DNA of 40,868 nt from positions 1 through 40,868 of the forward strand of contig JAIPJH010000015.1 of NCBI GenBank assembly GCA_021734245.1, read 5' to 3'. Below the pieces are notes generated by a model, which was given only the letters and a program-made list of their open reading frames with translations, searched no databases and was not told where the DNA came from. Shown piece by piece: positions 1 to 9,067 of the stretch. The stretch's first letter is position 1; the number at the start of each line of letters is the position of its first letter. The DNA comes from Candidatus Cloacimonadota bacterium. GTDB taxonomy: Bacteria; Cloacimonadota; Cloacimonadia; Cloacimonadales; TCS61. The position numbers were made by a program, and so were the translations under genes.

Positions 1-231
1 TATATCCATTTGTTTATGGTCGCTATTTTTTCGAAACATTACCAATACCTTTTTTCACTTATTTATGGATTCAATATGAAAAAATTCATATTTATTGAAA
101 AGGTTTTTTTTTGATACTTTTTAGAGGGAGCTCAATATTTATTAAAAAATTCTTTCTTTTCATTCAATATTTCTTTCATGTTTTCTAACTTTTCCCCCTG
201 TCAAGGGGGATCAAGGGGGTTAAATCCATCA
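1..231. other. AT-rich non-coding left edge
   Basis: No convincing gene is visible on either strand. The stretch is AT-rich with several short poly-A and poly-T runs. The only clear structure is the hairpin at 194-209, listed separately. It is the 3' flank of the leftward nuclease gene that ends at 232. Confidence 0.6.
194..209 (-). terminator. GC hairpin downstream of the AddB-like gene
   Basis: CCCCCT and AGGGGG form a perfect 6-bp stem around a GTCA loop, 23 bases past the stop codon of the leftward gene. A further GGGGG follows at 214-218. No U-tract follows on the minus strand, so it is either a weak terminator or a member of a dispersed hairpin family. Similar C-run/G-run hairpins occur at 13339-13369 and 15975-15993. 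Confidence 0.4.
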
Positions 232-2922
232 TCACTTCACCAAATCTCGTCTTGTGATCTCAACATGCTCAAATCTGTCAGATTTATCAGCAACAGCAAA
301 ACCATTTTCAAAGATTTCTTCTAAAACGTCAAAAATCTCCTCTTTCAAATCAATTCGTCTATTTAGTTTTCTCATGTCTTTTTGTTCAACGAAAAAGAGG
401 AAAGAGCTGATTTTGTCTTGTAATTCAGGTTGATCGATCAGGTAATAAATTTCTTCATAGAATTGCAGTTGGAGTGCTTTCTTCTGTTGAACACTGCCGG
501 TTTTGAAATCAAAAATATATTTCGAGTTATCGGTATGAATTCGAAGATCGGGACGTCCTTTCAGGCAAACATCCAAATCCTTGATTCGAATGAAATCACG
601 TTCCAGGCTACTTTTATTTTCCGGCAAAACTGTAATTACTTTTTCAGAAAGATGAAGATCATTGTGCAATCGGTAGAAAAAGTTCTCGATACCAGCGGCT
701 AAAATTGGTAGAAAAATTTTGTGAAAATAACGCTCGGAAAAGTTATGTGGAGAAAGATATGTGAAATTTTGGTTATGTTCTAGATAATGCTTTATTGCCT
801 GATCCACATACAATTTTGTATTATAAACAAAATTGTGTTTGAATTTGCTGGAATGATAAACTTCCACCAGTCGTTCAAAAACCAAATTGATAATTTCGTG
901 CGCGATATTTCCGATCAATTTACTGCTGAAATCGTTAGAAATTTCCACTTCCCGCTTCTTTAAATTCGCAACAAACTCCAGATAAAATTCGAAAGGATTA
1001 TTCTTCAATTTCTCCCATTTATAAAAACTCAAACTTAATTTCGTCTGCGGAAATTCAGTTTCATAAAACGGAAAAGAAAAAAAATCATCAGAGATAGAAG
1101 ATTTGTCAGGAAGATTAGTATCAGTAGTATTGAGTAAATTATCAAACAATATTTTTAGCAGGAAGCCTCTTTGTCTTTCAGGATGTTCCTCTACTGAATC
1201 ATTTAGTTTCAATTCTTCCAGGAAAGAACTGATCTCGATATTTTCTTCTAAATTATAACGAGTGAAGATCTTTACATTCCGACTGCTGCATAAGAGTCGA
1301 TAGAAATAATATTTATCACGCAAAGTAATATCTTCGTAGGTTTTTAAACCCAGTTCTTTCCGCTGATTTTCGCTTAAAAGAAATTGTGTATGTTTGCGGT
1401 CGGGAAGAACTCCTTCCACCACATTTAATATGAACATATTTTCAAATTGCAGATTACGTGTATCTTGCAGTGAAGTCAGGTTGTAGCGAGTTGGCTCTTT
1501 TGATTTATTAAGCTTATTTTTTTTTGGTTTCAAATAATCCAGCAGCAATTTTATGAGGTTTGCTGCTTGGTTGGAAGGGAAAACACTTTTCCAATTTTGC
1601 ACCAATCCAATCGATTCGATGGATACGAAATCTGCCAAGGAAGAGTAAAAAACTTCTGCCAGATCAGATTTCGTCTGAAAATCTTCCAGCAGATATTTAA
1701 GGTTGATATTCTCTGAAATAAAACTGATCAAATTTTCGATGGAATTTATTATATCAATTTTCTGTAGAAATTCGAAAATCTGTGAAAAAGTTTCCTTAAA
1801 TTCTGGTTTTCTACCGGTAACAAAATCCAGGTCGATAAATTTGAAATCGTTATCGATCAGCTGGAAAAGCCAGGTTCTGATTTCTTCTCTTTTAGTTTTA
1901 TCGGCAAGAAAATAGCCAAAAATATCATCGGCAGAAACAAGGTTAAAAATATAATTCATCGAAAGCAGGAAAGGATTTCCTTTCTGAATTTTGGAATTTA
2001 ATAGTTGCAAAATATGCTGCCAGAAGCGGTAAAAACGAGTTTGTGAAAAATCTATCTCGTATGATTTTGAAAAAAAATCTGAGGACAGTAAATGAGCATA
2101 AGGTTGACGATTGAATTGAAAATCGATGATCTCAGCTTTTTCTACTTTGCTCAGTTCCACAGCCAAATCCGCGATCATATTTGTTTCATCTTCAGAAGTG
2201 AACACATCAATCTTTTCTTTTATGAAGGGTTTAATATTTTCAGCGTTAAAATCAGGGTTGATTTCCAGTTTTTCCTCATCAAAACAACTCTGTGGAATTT
2301 GAGTTAAAATTGTAGTTTTATCTTCAAATATTTTCAATAATCTTTTTTCAAAATTGGTAAAATAGAATTGGTTTACAACAATAATTTTCTCAAAATCTTG
2401 GGAAATGATCTCGTTTTGTTCACGCATAAAAAGTTGATCTGAAAATCCAATTTCAAAAAGATATTTTGCATAATCAAGTTTCATTTTCTGAAGGTGTCCA
2501 AAGGTGTTTAATTGCCAGTTTCCGGCTGTTTGCTTGCGGTTCAGAACTTCGATAATTTCAGAATCATCCACCTGCTCTTCGCTGATCTCTTCCCAGAAAG
2601 AAAAGAAATTCTGAGCAAGATCGATAAATTGATGATAGGATTTGATCTTGAAGAATTCTTTTTGATCGTTTTGCATTGCTTGATAAAGAGCTAAAGTTCT
2701 TTTTTCCTCTTTCAAAATAGGTTTGTCAGTTAAAAATAGCAATTCTTTCCATTCATCCATTGTCAGAAATTGCTGCGAAGTGAAATCCCAGTTTGGTTGA
2801 TAAAGTTTGAGTGCTTCTTTTTTGCTTTTTCGTGTAGGAAAGAGTAATAGACAATTTTCCGAATCTATTTCCTGGATCGCAGCTTGCAGGATGTTCTGAT
2901 TGAGAGGAATGTATTTGATCAT
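232..2922 (-). CDS. AddB/RecB-like PD-(D/E)XK nuclease family protein, P-loop absent
   Basis: 896 residues. The C-terminal part has a RecB-type nuclease signature: GRPD at 789-792, FDFKTG at 804-809 (D805, K807) and a Q820-F-Y822 motif, which together make a metal-dependent PD-(D/E)XK site. The middle contains NVVEGVLPDRK followed by an LLSENQRKEL-type segment, as in AddB helicase-nuclease subunits. The N-terminus goes directly into the strand LLLFPTRKSKKEA (25-37) that normally follows the Walker A loop, but no GxxGxGKT precedes it. The cysteines that hold a 4Fe-4S cluster in classical AddB are also missing: KNNPFEFYLEF stands where a Cys-Pro motif is expected, and no cysteine follows the nuclease motifs. 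I infer a nuclease/scaffold subunit for double-strand-break end processing. A helicase partner of AddA type would be expected beyond the left edge. No strong ribosome site precedes the ATG. Confidence 0.8.
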   Translation of the reverse strand: MIKYIPLNQNILQAAIQEIDSENCLLLFPTRKSKKEALKLYQPNWDFTSQQFLTMDEWKELLFLTDKPILKEEKRTLALYQAMQNDQKEFFKIKSYHQFIDLAQNFFSFWEEISEEQVDDSEIIEVLNRKQTAGNWQLNTFGHLQKMKLDYAKYLFEIGFSDQLFMREQNEIISQDFEKIIVVNQFYFTNFEKRLLKIFEDKTTILTQIPQSCFDEEKLEINPDFNAENIKPFIKEKIDVFTSEDETNMIADLAVELSKVEKAEIIDFQFNRQPYAHLLSSDFFSKSYEIDFSQTRFYRFWQHILQLLNSKIQKGNPFLLSMNYIFNLVSADDIFGYFLADKTKREEIRTWLFQLIDNDFKFIDLDFVTGRKPEFKETFSQIFEFLQKIDIINSIENLISFISENINLKYLLEDFQTKSDLAEVFYSSLADFVSIESIGLVQNWKSVFPSNQAANLIKLLLDYLKPKKNKLNKSKEPTRYNLTSLQDTRNLQFENMFILNVVEGVLPDRKHTQFLLSENQRKELGLKTYEDITLRDKYYFYRLLCSSRNVKIFTRYNLEENIEISSFLEELKLNDSVEEHPERQRGFLLKILFDNLLNTTDTNLPDKSSISDDFFSFPFYETEFPQTKLSLSFYKWEKLKNNPFEFYLEFVANLKKREVEISNDFSSKLIGNIAHEIINLVFERLVEVYHSSKFKHNFVYNTKLYVDQAIKHYLEHNQNFTYLSPHNFSERYFHKIFLPILAAGIENFFYRLHNDLHLSEKVITVLPENKSSLERDFIRIKDLDVCLKGRPDLRIHTDNSKYIFDFKTGSVQQKKALQLQFYEEIYYLIDQPELQDKISSFLFFVEQKDMRKLNRRIDLKEEIFDVLEEIFENGFAVADKSDRFEHVEITRRDLVK

Positions 2923-2943
2923 TTATAACTCATTGTGATTTGA

Positions 2944-3163
2944 GATTTAAGATCAACGATCTAAGATTTATGATTGATGCTATACTTCTTAATTCTAAAA
3001 TCTCCAATCGGAAATCTGAAATCATCTTTTACTCATAATTGATCTACGATTTAAGATCAACGATCTAAGATTTATGATTGATGTTATATTTCTCAGTTCT
3101 AAAATCTCCAATCGGAAATCGTAAATCATCTTTTCCTCATAATTGATCTGCGATTTAAGATCA
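2944..3163. repeat. Tandem repeat, 104-bp period, two copies plus a stub
   Basis: The unit starts with GATTTAAGATCA at 2944, 3048 and 3152, giving two full 104-bp copies with scattered mismatches and a third start. Each unit is itself rich in permuted GATTTA/GATC/AATC words. It fills the spacer between the DUF554 gene and the AddB-like gene and has no coding potential I can support. The third partial copy runs into the DUF554 stop codon. Confidence 0.9.
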
Positions 3164-3844
3164 TAATAGACTTTTAATCCAAGTCAGCAAAACAATGATC
3201 AATAAAGTCGGCAGCATATTCAGTACTCTGATCTGTTTCAGTTCCAGAATTCTGATTCCTAAACCAATGAGTAGAATTCCACCAACAGATGTGAGATTAT
3301 TAATGTAAAATTCACTGAAATAATTTCCTAAAAGTGCAGTTAGTAAAGTAAGCCCACCTTGATAAATGAGTAGCGGAATCACAGAAAATAAAACACCGAT
3401 TCCCAGAGCTGAGGATAATGCCATTGCTGCAAATCCATCCATCATCGCTTTGGTCAGCAGCAGGTTTGGTTTACCACCCAAACCTTCTTCGATAGCTCCC
3501 AGAATCGTCATCGAGCCCATGCAGAAAAGCAGAAATGCTGTAATTAATCCTTCCGAGAATTTGTCGTTTTTAGATTTCAGTTTAGCTTTTAATTTCTCAC
3601 TCAGATTATCCATCCAGACTTCCAGATTCAAGGCTTCTCCCAGCAAAGATCCGCTGATAATGCTGAGAACGATGATGAGATAGGATTCTGATTTTAGTGC
3701 CATCATCACACCCAGAAAAATGGTGAAAAGTCCGATTCCCTGAAAAGCAACTTCGGTGAATCGTTTGGAAAAACGGGCATGCAAAATCACACCAATAATA
3801 CTGCCAACGATAATTGTGGATACGTTTACTAAAGTTCCTGTCAT
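3161..3844 (-). CDS. DUF554 family membrane protein
   Basis: 227 residues from the ATG at 3844. A GTG eight codons upstream is possible, but the ATG gives the family's usual MTGTLVN start and AAGG lies just upstream. The protein is almost wholly hydrophobic with about six or seven membrane helices. It has the family's glycine-rich segments: IIVGSIIGV near the N-terminus, FCMGSMTILGAIEEGL mid-protein and GGILLIGLGI near the C-terminus. DUF554 proteins are inner-membrane proteins of unknown transport role, so I assign no substrate. The gene stands alone, with the 104-bp repeat downstream and a hairpin-rich repeat upstream. Confidence 0.88.
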   Translation of the reverse strand: MTGTLVNVSTIIVGSIIGVILHARFSKRFTEVAFQGIGLFTIFLGVMMALKSESYLIIVLSIISGSLLGEALNLEVWMDNLSEKLKAKLKSKNDKFSEGLITAFLLFCMGSMTILGAIEEGLGGKPNLLLTKAMMDGFAAMALSSALGIGVLFSVIPLLIYQGGLTLLTALLGNYFSEFYINNLTSVGGILLIGLGIRILELKQIRVLNMLPTLLIIVLLTWIKSLL

Positions 3845-3900
3845 ACTATTTAACCTTAATCCTGTCACACTGAGCTACGTCGAAGTGTCAGGATAATTTG

Positions 3901-3987
3901 AACCTTGCGAAGGTCAAAAAGCAAGAAGTACGAAAACGTCTGGTAGAAAGAACACCAGCATCTTGCAGATGCACTCTTCGCAAGGTT
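3901..3987. repeat. Short inverted-repeat element with nested hairpins
   Basis: ACCTTGCGAAG at 3903-3913 is mirrored by CTTCGCAAGGT at 3975-3985 (coordinates good to a base or two). Inside is a GCATCT/AGATGC hairpin and a CTGGT/ACCAG pair. A related arrangement with TTGCGAA...TTCGCAA ends occurs at about 12003-12073. It looks like a small non-coding dispersed element. The adjoining 3860-3895 segment (TCACACTGAGCTACGTCGAAGTG) is also repeat-like. Confidence 0.6.
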
Positions 3988-3995
3988 ATTTAAGT

Positions 3996-6311
3996 TTATT
4001 TCATTAAAATCATCTTTCTGGTTTCAGCATAATCACCACTCTGTAGGCGATAAAAATATATTCCGCTGGAAACCGGCTTGCCGGAATTATCATTTCCATT
4101 CCAGACGACACTCTGTTCACTCGTTCCTGAACTACCGTTTGGGAATGTAAATATTTTAACTTTCTGCCCTTTAAGGCTGTAAATCTCAATTGTCGCAAAG
4201 TCGGAGCTTTGCGTTACGCTGAAGCTTATTGTTGTGCTTGGATTGAAGGGATTGGGATAATTTCCGATAAGTTTAGTTGAAGGGATTAATTCTTTGTCAG
4301 TTCCTACAAAACTAATACTAAATTGAATAGGGTCAGATTCAAATAAATATTGATAAACTGCAGTTATCCCGATCAAATAATTTTGCCCGTTGATCAAATC
4401 ATAAATGTCATAAGAGAAATCTGTTGTTTCTTCAATCAATTCACCATCTAAATAAATTCTGTAAAAATCGAATGGATATGTACTGCCAGGTTCTGGTGGC
4501 TGCCATGTTAAATGAATGTGATCAGGAAAAATTTCATACGATGCATTAGATGGAGGATTTTGAATATACGTGCCCATATAATAATCTTCAACTATATATG
4601 ACTCTCCTTCTTCATAAACAGCAGAAACACCTGCTACATATAATTGTCCAGGAACCAAGCCGGCATATTCATATTGATAAACATCAGGATCAACTATTGC
4701 TACCAGTACACCATCAAGATAAACGTTATAACCAATTAATGTTGCATTACAAGCTTGGGGAGGTTCCCAGAAAACTATCCATAGAAAAGGGTTCAAAACT
4801 ACATAAGGAGGTTCTAAATATTCTAACGTCATATTCTGAGTGACAGTAGATCCGCTTGTAATTTGGATATCAGTTTCATAAAATCCGAAATAATCCATTT
4901 CCGCTGTCAGTATGTAATTTCCCGGCAGCAGTTCCAACTGATAAAAACCGCTGGCATCCGGATTTGTCGTCGTTGTTCCGGTAGAAATCATTACATCTTC
5001 TACGTTTCCAGTTCCGCCGCTCAAAGTAACAATTCCTTCCACAAAACCGGGATCAACAGCCACTCCTTCCACGATCAGGCCGTAAATATCGTAATATTGA
5101 TTGGCATTTCGGGAATCTTCCCAGGCTACCAGAAAGTCGGTGCCATCGGAAGCTACGCAGGATTCATCCTGGTGATTATCGACTGTGCAGATGGCAAATT
5201 CTGGTTCAGGAATTGTTCCATCAAACTCTACTTTTCTTCCCCACACATCATACCACAATGTTGGATCGCTGGGATCTAATCCAGCAGATAAGTTCATCAC
5301 TTCCTGTTCTGGAGCAATTTCTTTTGTATCGTCATCATAAACCAGGAAATCCTGCTTCCAGGTTACCAGATATTGTCCAGCAGAGGCTGCAATTGCCGGC
5401 CAGCTTCTACCTTCGGAATTCTGAGTGATTGAAATTGGAATATTATCTCCGATCAAGCTGCCGTCGGTTCCCACCAATTGACCGTAAATACTGTCATCAT
5501 TGGTGCTGTCACGTTCATCCGACCAGACAAGCAGATAATTATTTCCGTTATATGCAAATTGTACAAGAAGTTGTTTGGTTGCATTTGTGCATACAGCAAT
5601 ATCATCACCGATCAATGTACCATCTGTTCCCACAAACTGCATAAAAATGTCACGATTACCATTTCGGTCATCATCCCAGGCAACTACATAATTCGTACCA
5701 TTAAAAAGAACATCAGGATAGATCTGAGATACTGTTGTTGCCAATCCTGCTGGGCGAATATCGAAATTTGAACCGATCATACTTCCGTTTGGTGCTACAA
5801 ATTGTCCGCGAATATTTGCTCCCTGATTCGGCATGCCTTCCTGCCACACTACCAGATAATTCGTGCCGTCGAAAGCTACTTTCAAAAAAGAGCAGCTTTC
5901 TGTATTTCCGCTGGAAACAGCAAATTGTCCCCCAGAAGGATTACCATCCTGATCAACAAAAATTCCATAAGCATCGCGAGTGTAATTATAAGGACTGCGT
6001 TGACGTGACCAGGCAAAAAGATAATTTGAACTTCCCCAGGCAAGGTGATGCATGAATGACATTGCGTTGTAAGGCGGAAGAATCTGATGCTCGATCGGAT
6101 CTACTGTACCGTCTGGTGAAACAAATCTTGCCCAGAATTCATATTCATAACTACTGGAACGTTTATCCAGATAAACAGTAAAATATTGTCCGTTAGCAAA
6201 AGATGCTTCGGGATAAGTCTGGCTCCAGGGATTGGTAGCAATACCGAATTCCTGGCCAAGAATAAGATTGGAAACTAATAAAATAAAGAATATAAAAAAT
6301 AATTTTCTCAT
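3996..6311 (-). CDS. Secreted multi-domain protein with C-terminal sorting domain
   Basis: 771 residues. Residues 1-19 are a signal peptide (MRKLFFIFFILLVSNLILG, then QEF). Residues about 25-420 consist of repeats of the type DGTNYLVVWxDxRxxxxDIYGQFVxxDG, probably a beta-propeller or beta-sheet array. A carboxypeptidase-regulatory-like fold follows at about 424-498 (EGIVTLSGGTGNVEDV, then LLPGNYILTA). Two fibronectin-III-like domains lie at about 500-665. The sorting domain is at about 681-771 (YPNPFNPSTTISF, VVWNGNDNSGKPVSSGIYFY, ending KMILMK). This tail is the type A signal of type IX-like export in FCB bacteria. No enzymatic motif is seen, so a surface or adhesive role is inferred. The start has a good site (AAGGAG), and the ATG overlaps the upstream gene's stop by ATGA, indicating translational coupling. 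Confidence 0.88.
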   Translation of the reverse strand: MRKLFFIFFILLVSNLILGQEFGIATNPWSQTYPEASFANGQYFTVYLDKRSSSYEYEFWARFVSPDGTVDPIEHQILPPYNAMSFMHHLAWGSSNYLFAWSRQRSPYNYTRDAYGIFVDQDGNPSGGQFAVSSGNTESCSFLKVAFDGTNYLVVWQEGMPNQGANIRGQFVAPNGSMIGSNFDIRPAGLATTVSQIYPDVLFNGTNYVVAWDDDRNGNRDIFMQFVGTDGTLIGDDIAVCTNATKQLLVQFAYNGNNYLLVWSDERDSTNDDSIYGQLVGTDGSLIGDNIPISITQNSEGRSWPAIAASAGQYLVTWKQDFLVYDDDTKEIAPEQEVMNLSAGLDPSDPTLWYDVWGRKVEFDGTIPEPEFAICTVDNHQDESCVASDGTDFLVAWEDSRNANQYYDIYGLIVEGVAVDPGFVEGIVTLSGGTGNVEDVMISTGTTTTNPDASGFYQLELLPGNYILTAEMDYFGFYETDIQITSGSTVTQNMTLEYLEPPYVVLNPFLWIVFWEPPQACNATLIGYNVYLDGVLVAIVDPDVYQYEYAGLVPGQLYVAGVSAVYEEGESYIVEDYYMGTYIQNPPSNASYEIFPDHIHLTWQPPEPGSTYPFDFYRIYLDGELIEETTDFSYDIYDLINGQNYLIGITAVYQYLFESDPIQFSISFVGTDKELIPSTKLIGNYPNPFNPSTTISFSVTQSSDFATIEIYSLKGQKVKIFTFPNGSSGTSEQSVVWNGNDNSGKPVSSGIYFYRLQSGDYAETRKMILMK

Positions 6312-6628
6312 GATATTTTCTCCTTATATTCATCATTTGAGTCAGGTTGTGAGAATTTCAAATTTTTTATTAAAATAATCAGACAAAAAATAATATCTAA
6401 AATTGCCACAAAGACCGGGACGACAATTGCGACAATTACGCTCTCCAAAATCATTGCATCAGAAACTCCATTGATTATTGCCAGAATTCCTGCGATAATG
6501 AAAAGCAGGATGGTGCAGGCAAAAAATATTATGAAAAAGATGATGATTGTGCTGAGTAAAACTGTTAAATTGTATAATATCAGGTTCTTCCTAAGAAGCG
6601 GTCGGTATAATTTTTCCAGGAAATTCAT
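6308..6628 (-). CDS. Small two-helix membrane protein
   Basis: 106 residues. There is a basic N-terminus (LEKLYRPLLRKN), then hydrophobic segments at about 18-52 and 60-91 and a short charged cytoplasmic-type tail. I do not recognise a family. GAGG lies eight bases before the ATG. Its stop codon overlaps the start of the secreted protein downstream (ATGA at 6308-6311), so the two form an operon. A membrane helper or anchor for the secreted partner is possible but unproven. Confidence 0.72.
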   Translation of the reverse strand: MNFLEKLYRPLLRKNLILYNLTVLLSTIIIFFIIFFACTILLFIIAGILAIINGVSDAMILESVIVAIVVPVFVAILDIIFCLIILIKNLKFSQPDSNDEYKEKIS

Positions 6629-6706
6629 AATTAATCCTCATATTTTTTTTTACATTGCAGGAATTCCATTACATTCTTATCATGTCAAACAAAAACCGAG
6701 GTTGTA

Positions 6707-6726
6707 GGGAGATTCACGAATCTCCC
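6707..6726. repeat. Perfect hairpin in the 6629-6897 spacer
   Basis: GGGAGATT and AATCTCCC form an 8-bp stem with a CACG loop. No T-tract follows directly on either strand. The rest of the 269-base spacer is AT-rich and holds no supported gene. It separates the end of the leftward 2H phosphoesterase operon from the start of the next leftward unit. Confidence 0.6.
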
Positions 6727-6897
6727 GAATAAAGGATATACAAAATGAAATTTAACCATAAGCTCATTCCAGGTTTTTTTTAGAAAACGATATAAACGAT
6801 TCATGGTAGAGATCCGATTGAAAATATATTTTGATATTTTGTTTAAATATTTGAACCTATTTCCAAAACAATGATGATCTGCTAACAATCCGGTGTT

Positions 6898-7431
6898 TTA
6901 CTTTCCTGAATTCCCAATCTCAAACACAGCCAGCTGCTCATTAGGCTTAAAACCCAGAATTCCAATTTTTTCGATTCTTGCTTTGATCGGTAGCTGTAAA
7001 TTATCTATAACTTTTAACGCTTTGGGAATTTGTTTTTCTTCTGCAGCCAAAACCAGCGTGCAGTGTGGAATCCAGTTTTGGGGCAGATAATATGACCATT
7101 CATTTTTAATTTCATCTTGGAAATGAACATGAAAATCCTGATGTAATGCTTTTAATCGATCATCCAGACCGGGCTGCAGAAATACTACTTTTTTTTCTCC
7201 ATGAAACATGCCAACTTGAGTAAGTTTTAAATTAAAAGGTGAAATGCTGGCTGCATATTTTTTTAATCTTTTGATGTAATCGTAAAGGTCGAGTTGATCG
7301 TAGATTGCCAGCGAAATGTGCGGTAATGTATCTTCATCTACAGGTAAACCTGCAAGCAGAAATTTGGTGCGCAGATCGATCAGGGTAGCTGTGCTTTGCT
7401 GGTCAAAATACAACTCAATGGCAAATGGCAT
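6898..7431 (-). CDS. 2H phosphoesterase / 2'-5' RNA ligase-like protein
   Basis: 177 residues from the ATG at 7431, chosen because AGGAAC lies five bases upstream and the protein then begins MPFAIELYFD, the usual first strand of the fold. The frame stays open further upstream but that part overlaps the acetyltransferase. The two catalytic tetrapeptides are intact: PHIS with H38-x-S40 and PHCT with H123-x-T125. Family members act on 2'-5' or cyclic phosphodiester bonds in RNA or nucleotides; the substrate here is unknown. The start overlaps the upstream acetyltransferase gene by 17 bases, and this is the last gene of the five-gene operon. Confidence 0.85.
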   Translation of the reverse strand: MPFAIELYFDQQSTATLIDLRTKFLLAGLPVDEDTLPHISLAIYDQLDLYDYIKRLKKYAASISPFNLKLTQVGMFHGEKKVVFLQPGLDDRLKALHQDFHVHFQDEIKNEWSYYLPQNWIPHCTLVLAAEEKQIPKALKVIDNLQLPIKARIEKIGILGFKPNEQLAVFEIGNSGK

Positions 7432-7894
7432 AAAGTTCCTGAATATCCATCTTATAGATTCTGGATCTTTCAGCGGAAAGATCGAATCCGTCTTCAATTC
7501 TGGTCCAACCGTATTTCTCGTAGTAACCATCATGATCTGTAGTAAGATAAATGGTTTTGTATCCAAGTTTTTTTGCTACATTCTTTCCATGATCCATTAG
7601 CGTAGATCCAAGTTGATTTCCACGATAATCTTTGTCTATAAATAAACAACCTAACCAGGGCCAGAGATCTTGTCGGCTAATCAGATCATTTGTCAAAAGC
7701 GCATAACAGCCGATTATCTTTTCTTCATCCAACATCAGATAGAAGCGGGGAAGAGGTTTGCCGGGAAGTGAGGAATTTTGAATTGCATCTTCATAAAATG
7801 GAAAATTAGATTCATTTCCCCAGATGCCGTGAATATATTTTACAGCTTCTGATATCCCTTTTTCATATTCTTTCACATTGATTATTTTATACAT
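7415..7894 (-). CDS. GNAT family N-acetyltransferase
   Basis: 159 residues. The acetyl-CoA motif A is LGCLFIDKDYRGNQLGSTLM (81-100), where RGNQLG is the pyrophosphate loop. Motif B follows with LTTDHDGYYEKYGW (117-130), typical of GNAT enzymes in which the tail closes over the substrate. AGGAAG precedes the ATG. It sits 18 bases after the Fe-S protein and overlaps the 2H phosphoesterase. The substrate cannot be read from sequence. Confidence 0.88.
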   Translation of the reverse strand: MYKIINVKEYEKGISEAVKYIHGIWGNESNFPFYEDAIQNSSLPGKPLPRFYLMLDEEKIIGCYALLTNDLISRQDLWPWLGCLFIDKDYRGNQLGSTLMDHGKNVAKKLGYKTIYLTTDHDGYYEKYGWTRIEDGFDLSAERSRIYKMDIQELYAICH

Positions 7895-7912
7895 AATTCT
7901 TCCTGAAAAATA

Positions 7913-9043
7913 TTAACCTAAAAGCAATTTCAGCATTTTCATCATTGTTCTGCGTTTTCCAAATTTCTTCTGTAAAATTTTCATGTAAAGTGATGCTGTA
8001 TTTTTGGGAGGAACGGTTTCTTCAGCCTTTTGTTTTAATTTTATTGCTTTGGGAGGGCATGTGGTAACGCACAATCCACAACCAATGCATCTTCCCAGAT
8101 CAATTTCGGCTTTCACATTTTCGATCTTGATCGCTTCCATCTGACAGCGACCTACACATATTGAACAACCTATACAGTTTTCTTTTGTTATTTCTGCGTA
8201 GTAATTCGTGGCAAATAGTTCTGCTGGATTTGGAAATTGTTTTGCAGCGGTTAGAACTCCACAGCAGCAGCCACAACAGATACAGATGCAGAAAGGCTCT
8301 CTTGTATTTCCAGGTTGAAGAACCATACCTTCTCGTTCAGCTCTATCTAAAATTGCCAGGCATTCCTTTTTGGAGATTTCTCGAACCTGTTTTCTGGCAG
8401 CATAGCTTTTACTGCCAAATATCAAACATATCTCGATATTATCTGTGCGTTTACAGTGATTTCCCAGCAGTTCTTCACCTTGTTTGCAGATGCAGTTTGC
8501 TACCTGGATGGGTTTATCAACATTTTGCACGAAACTTCGCATATCATCATAAGTTGCTATTTTATATTCTGGAGCTAAAGCTTTCCAATGTGGAGAAGTT
8601 CTTAGTTGAGGAATTGCAGTTCGATGAAATTCTTCTGCAAAAGCTTCATCAAAATATTCATTCATGTCTTTCATGAATTCTGGAGTAAGTTTATCCACAT
8701 GATATTCAAACATTCCAATAGCCAGCATAGCATTGGAATAACGCCAGGAACCTTCTTTACCTGACCGCTCCAGACATCCTTTCATGAACATTTCATGCAG
8801 ATGATCTGTTATCTCTTTTTCGGTTAACTCAATCTGGAATATATCCTGAAAGCGTCGAAATACTTTTACCGGTCTTTTGGGTGCAAGATTCAAACAACAT
8901 GCAATCCTGGCTTCAATTGGTGTGAACAGGAATTTCAAGATTCTGATTTCTACACCGGAATCTGTTGCCGGCATGCCAATCGGAAAATTATCAAGATGTT
9001 GCTGGAGCCGACGGTAGATCTGTTCGTCAGATATTTTATTCAT
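7913..9043 (-). CDS. Cysteine-rich 4Fe-4S dicluster protein with N-terminal winged-helix-like region
   Basis: 376 residues. The C-terminal third has two ferredoxin clusters: C290-x2-C293-x2-C296-x3-C300 and C319-x2-C322-x2-C325-x3-C329-P. Upstream is a second cysteine region: C184/C186, C197, C206 and a dense FCICICCGCCCG run (251-262), which could bind a further metal centre. Residues 30-110 look like a helix-turn-helix-type domain (TPIEARIACCLNL, EKEITDHLHEMFMKGCLERSG). A redox-linked sensor or electron carrier in anaerobic metabolism is inferred; no catalytic domain is visible. The tail (350-376) is basic and amphipathic, possibly membrane-associated. It lies 24 bases after the DUF6320-like gene and 18 bases before the acetyltransferase, in one operon. 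Confidence 0.85.
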   Translation of the reverse strand: MNKISDEQIYRRLQQHLDNFPIGMPATDSGVEIRILKFLFTPIEARIACCLNLAPKRPVKVFRRFQDIFQIELTEKEITDHLHEMFMKGCLERSGKEGSWRYSNAMLAIGMFEYHVDKLTPEFMKDMNEYFDEAFAEEFHRTAIPQLRTSPHWKALAPEYKIATYDDMRSFVQNVDKPIQVANCICKQGEELLGNHCKRTDNIEICLIFGSKSYAARKQVREISKKECLAILDRAEREGMVLQPGNTREPFCICICCGCCCGVLTAAKQFPNPAELFATNYYAEITKENCIGCSICVGRCQMEAIKIENVKAEIDLGRCIGCGLCVTTCPPKAIKLKQKAEETVPPKNTASLYMKILQKKFGKRRTMMKMLKLLLG

Positions 9044-9067
9044 AATTTGTGCTCATAAATTTACCAA

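Noticed and set aside
2944-3163. Possible CRISPR array
   Set aside because: The 104-bp period is continuous repeat without unique spacers, and there are no cas genes nearby.
6685-6888. Minus-strand open frame of 67 codons in the spacer left of the 2H gene
   Set aside because: No ribosome site, no family resemblance, and it includes the GGGAGATT hairpin; treated as non-coding.
7432-7566. N-terminal extension of the 2H phosphoesterase
   Set aside because: The extension lies wholly inside the acetyltransferase gene and does not match the fold; the internal ATG has a proper ribosome site and gives the expected first strand.
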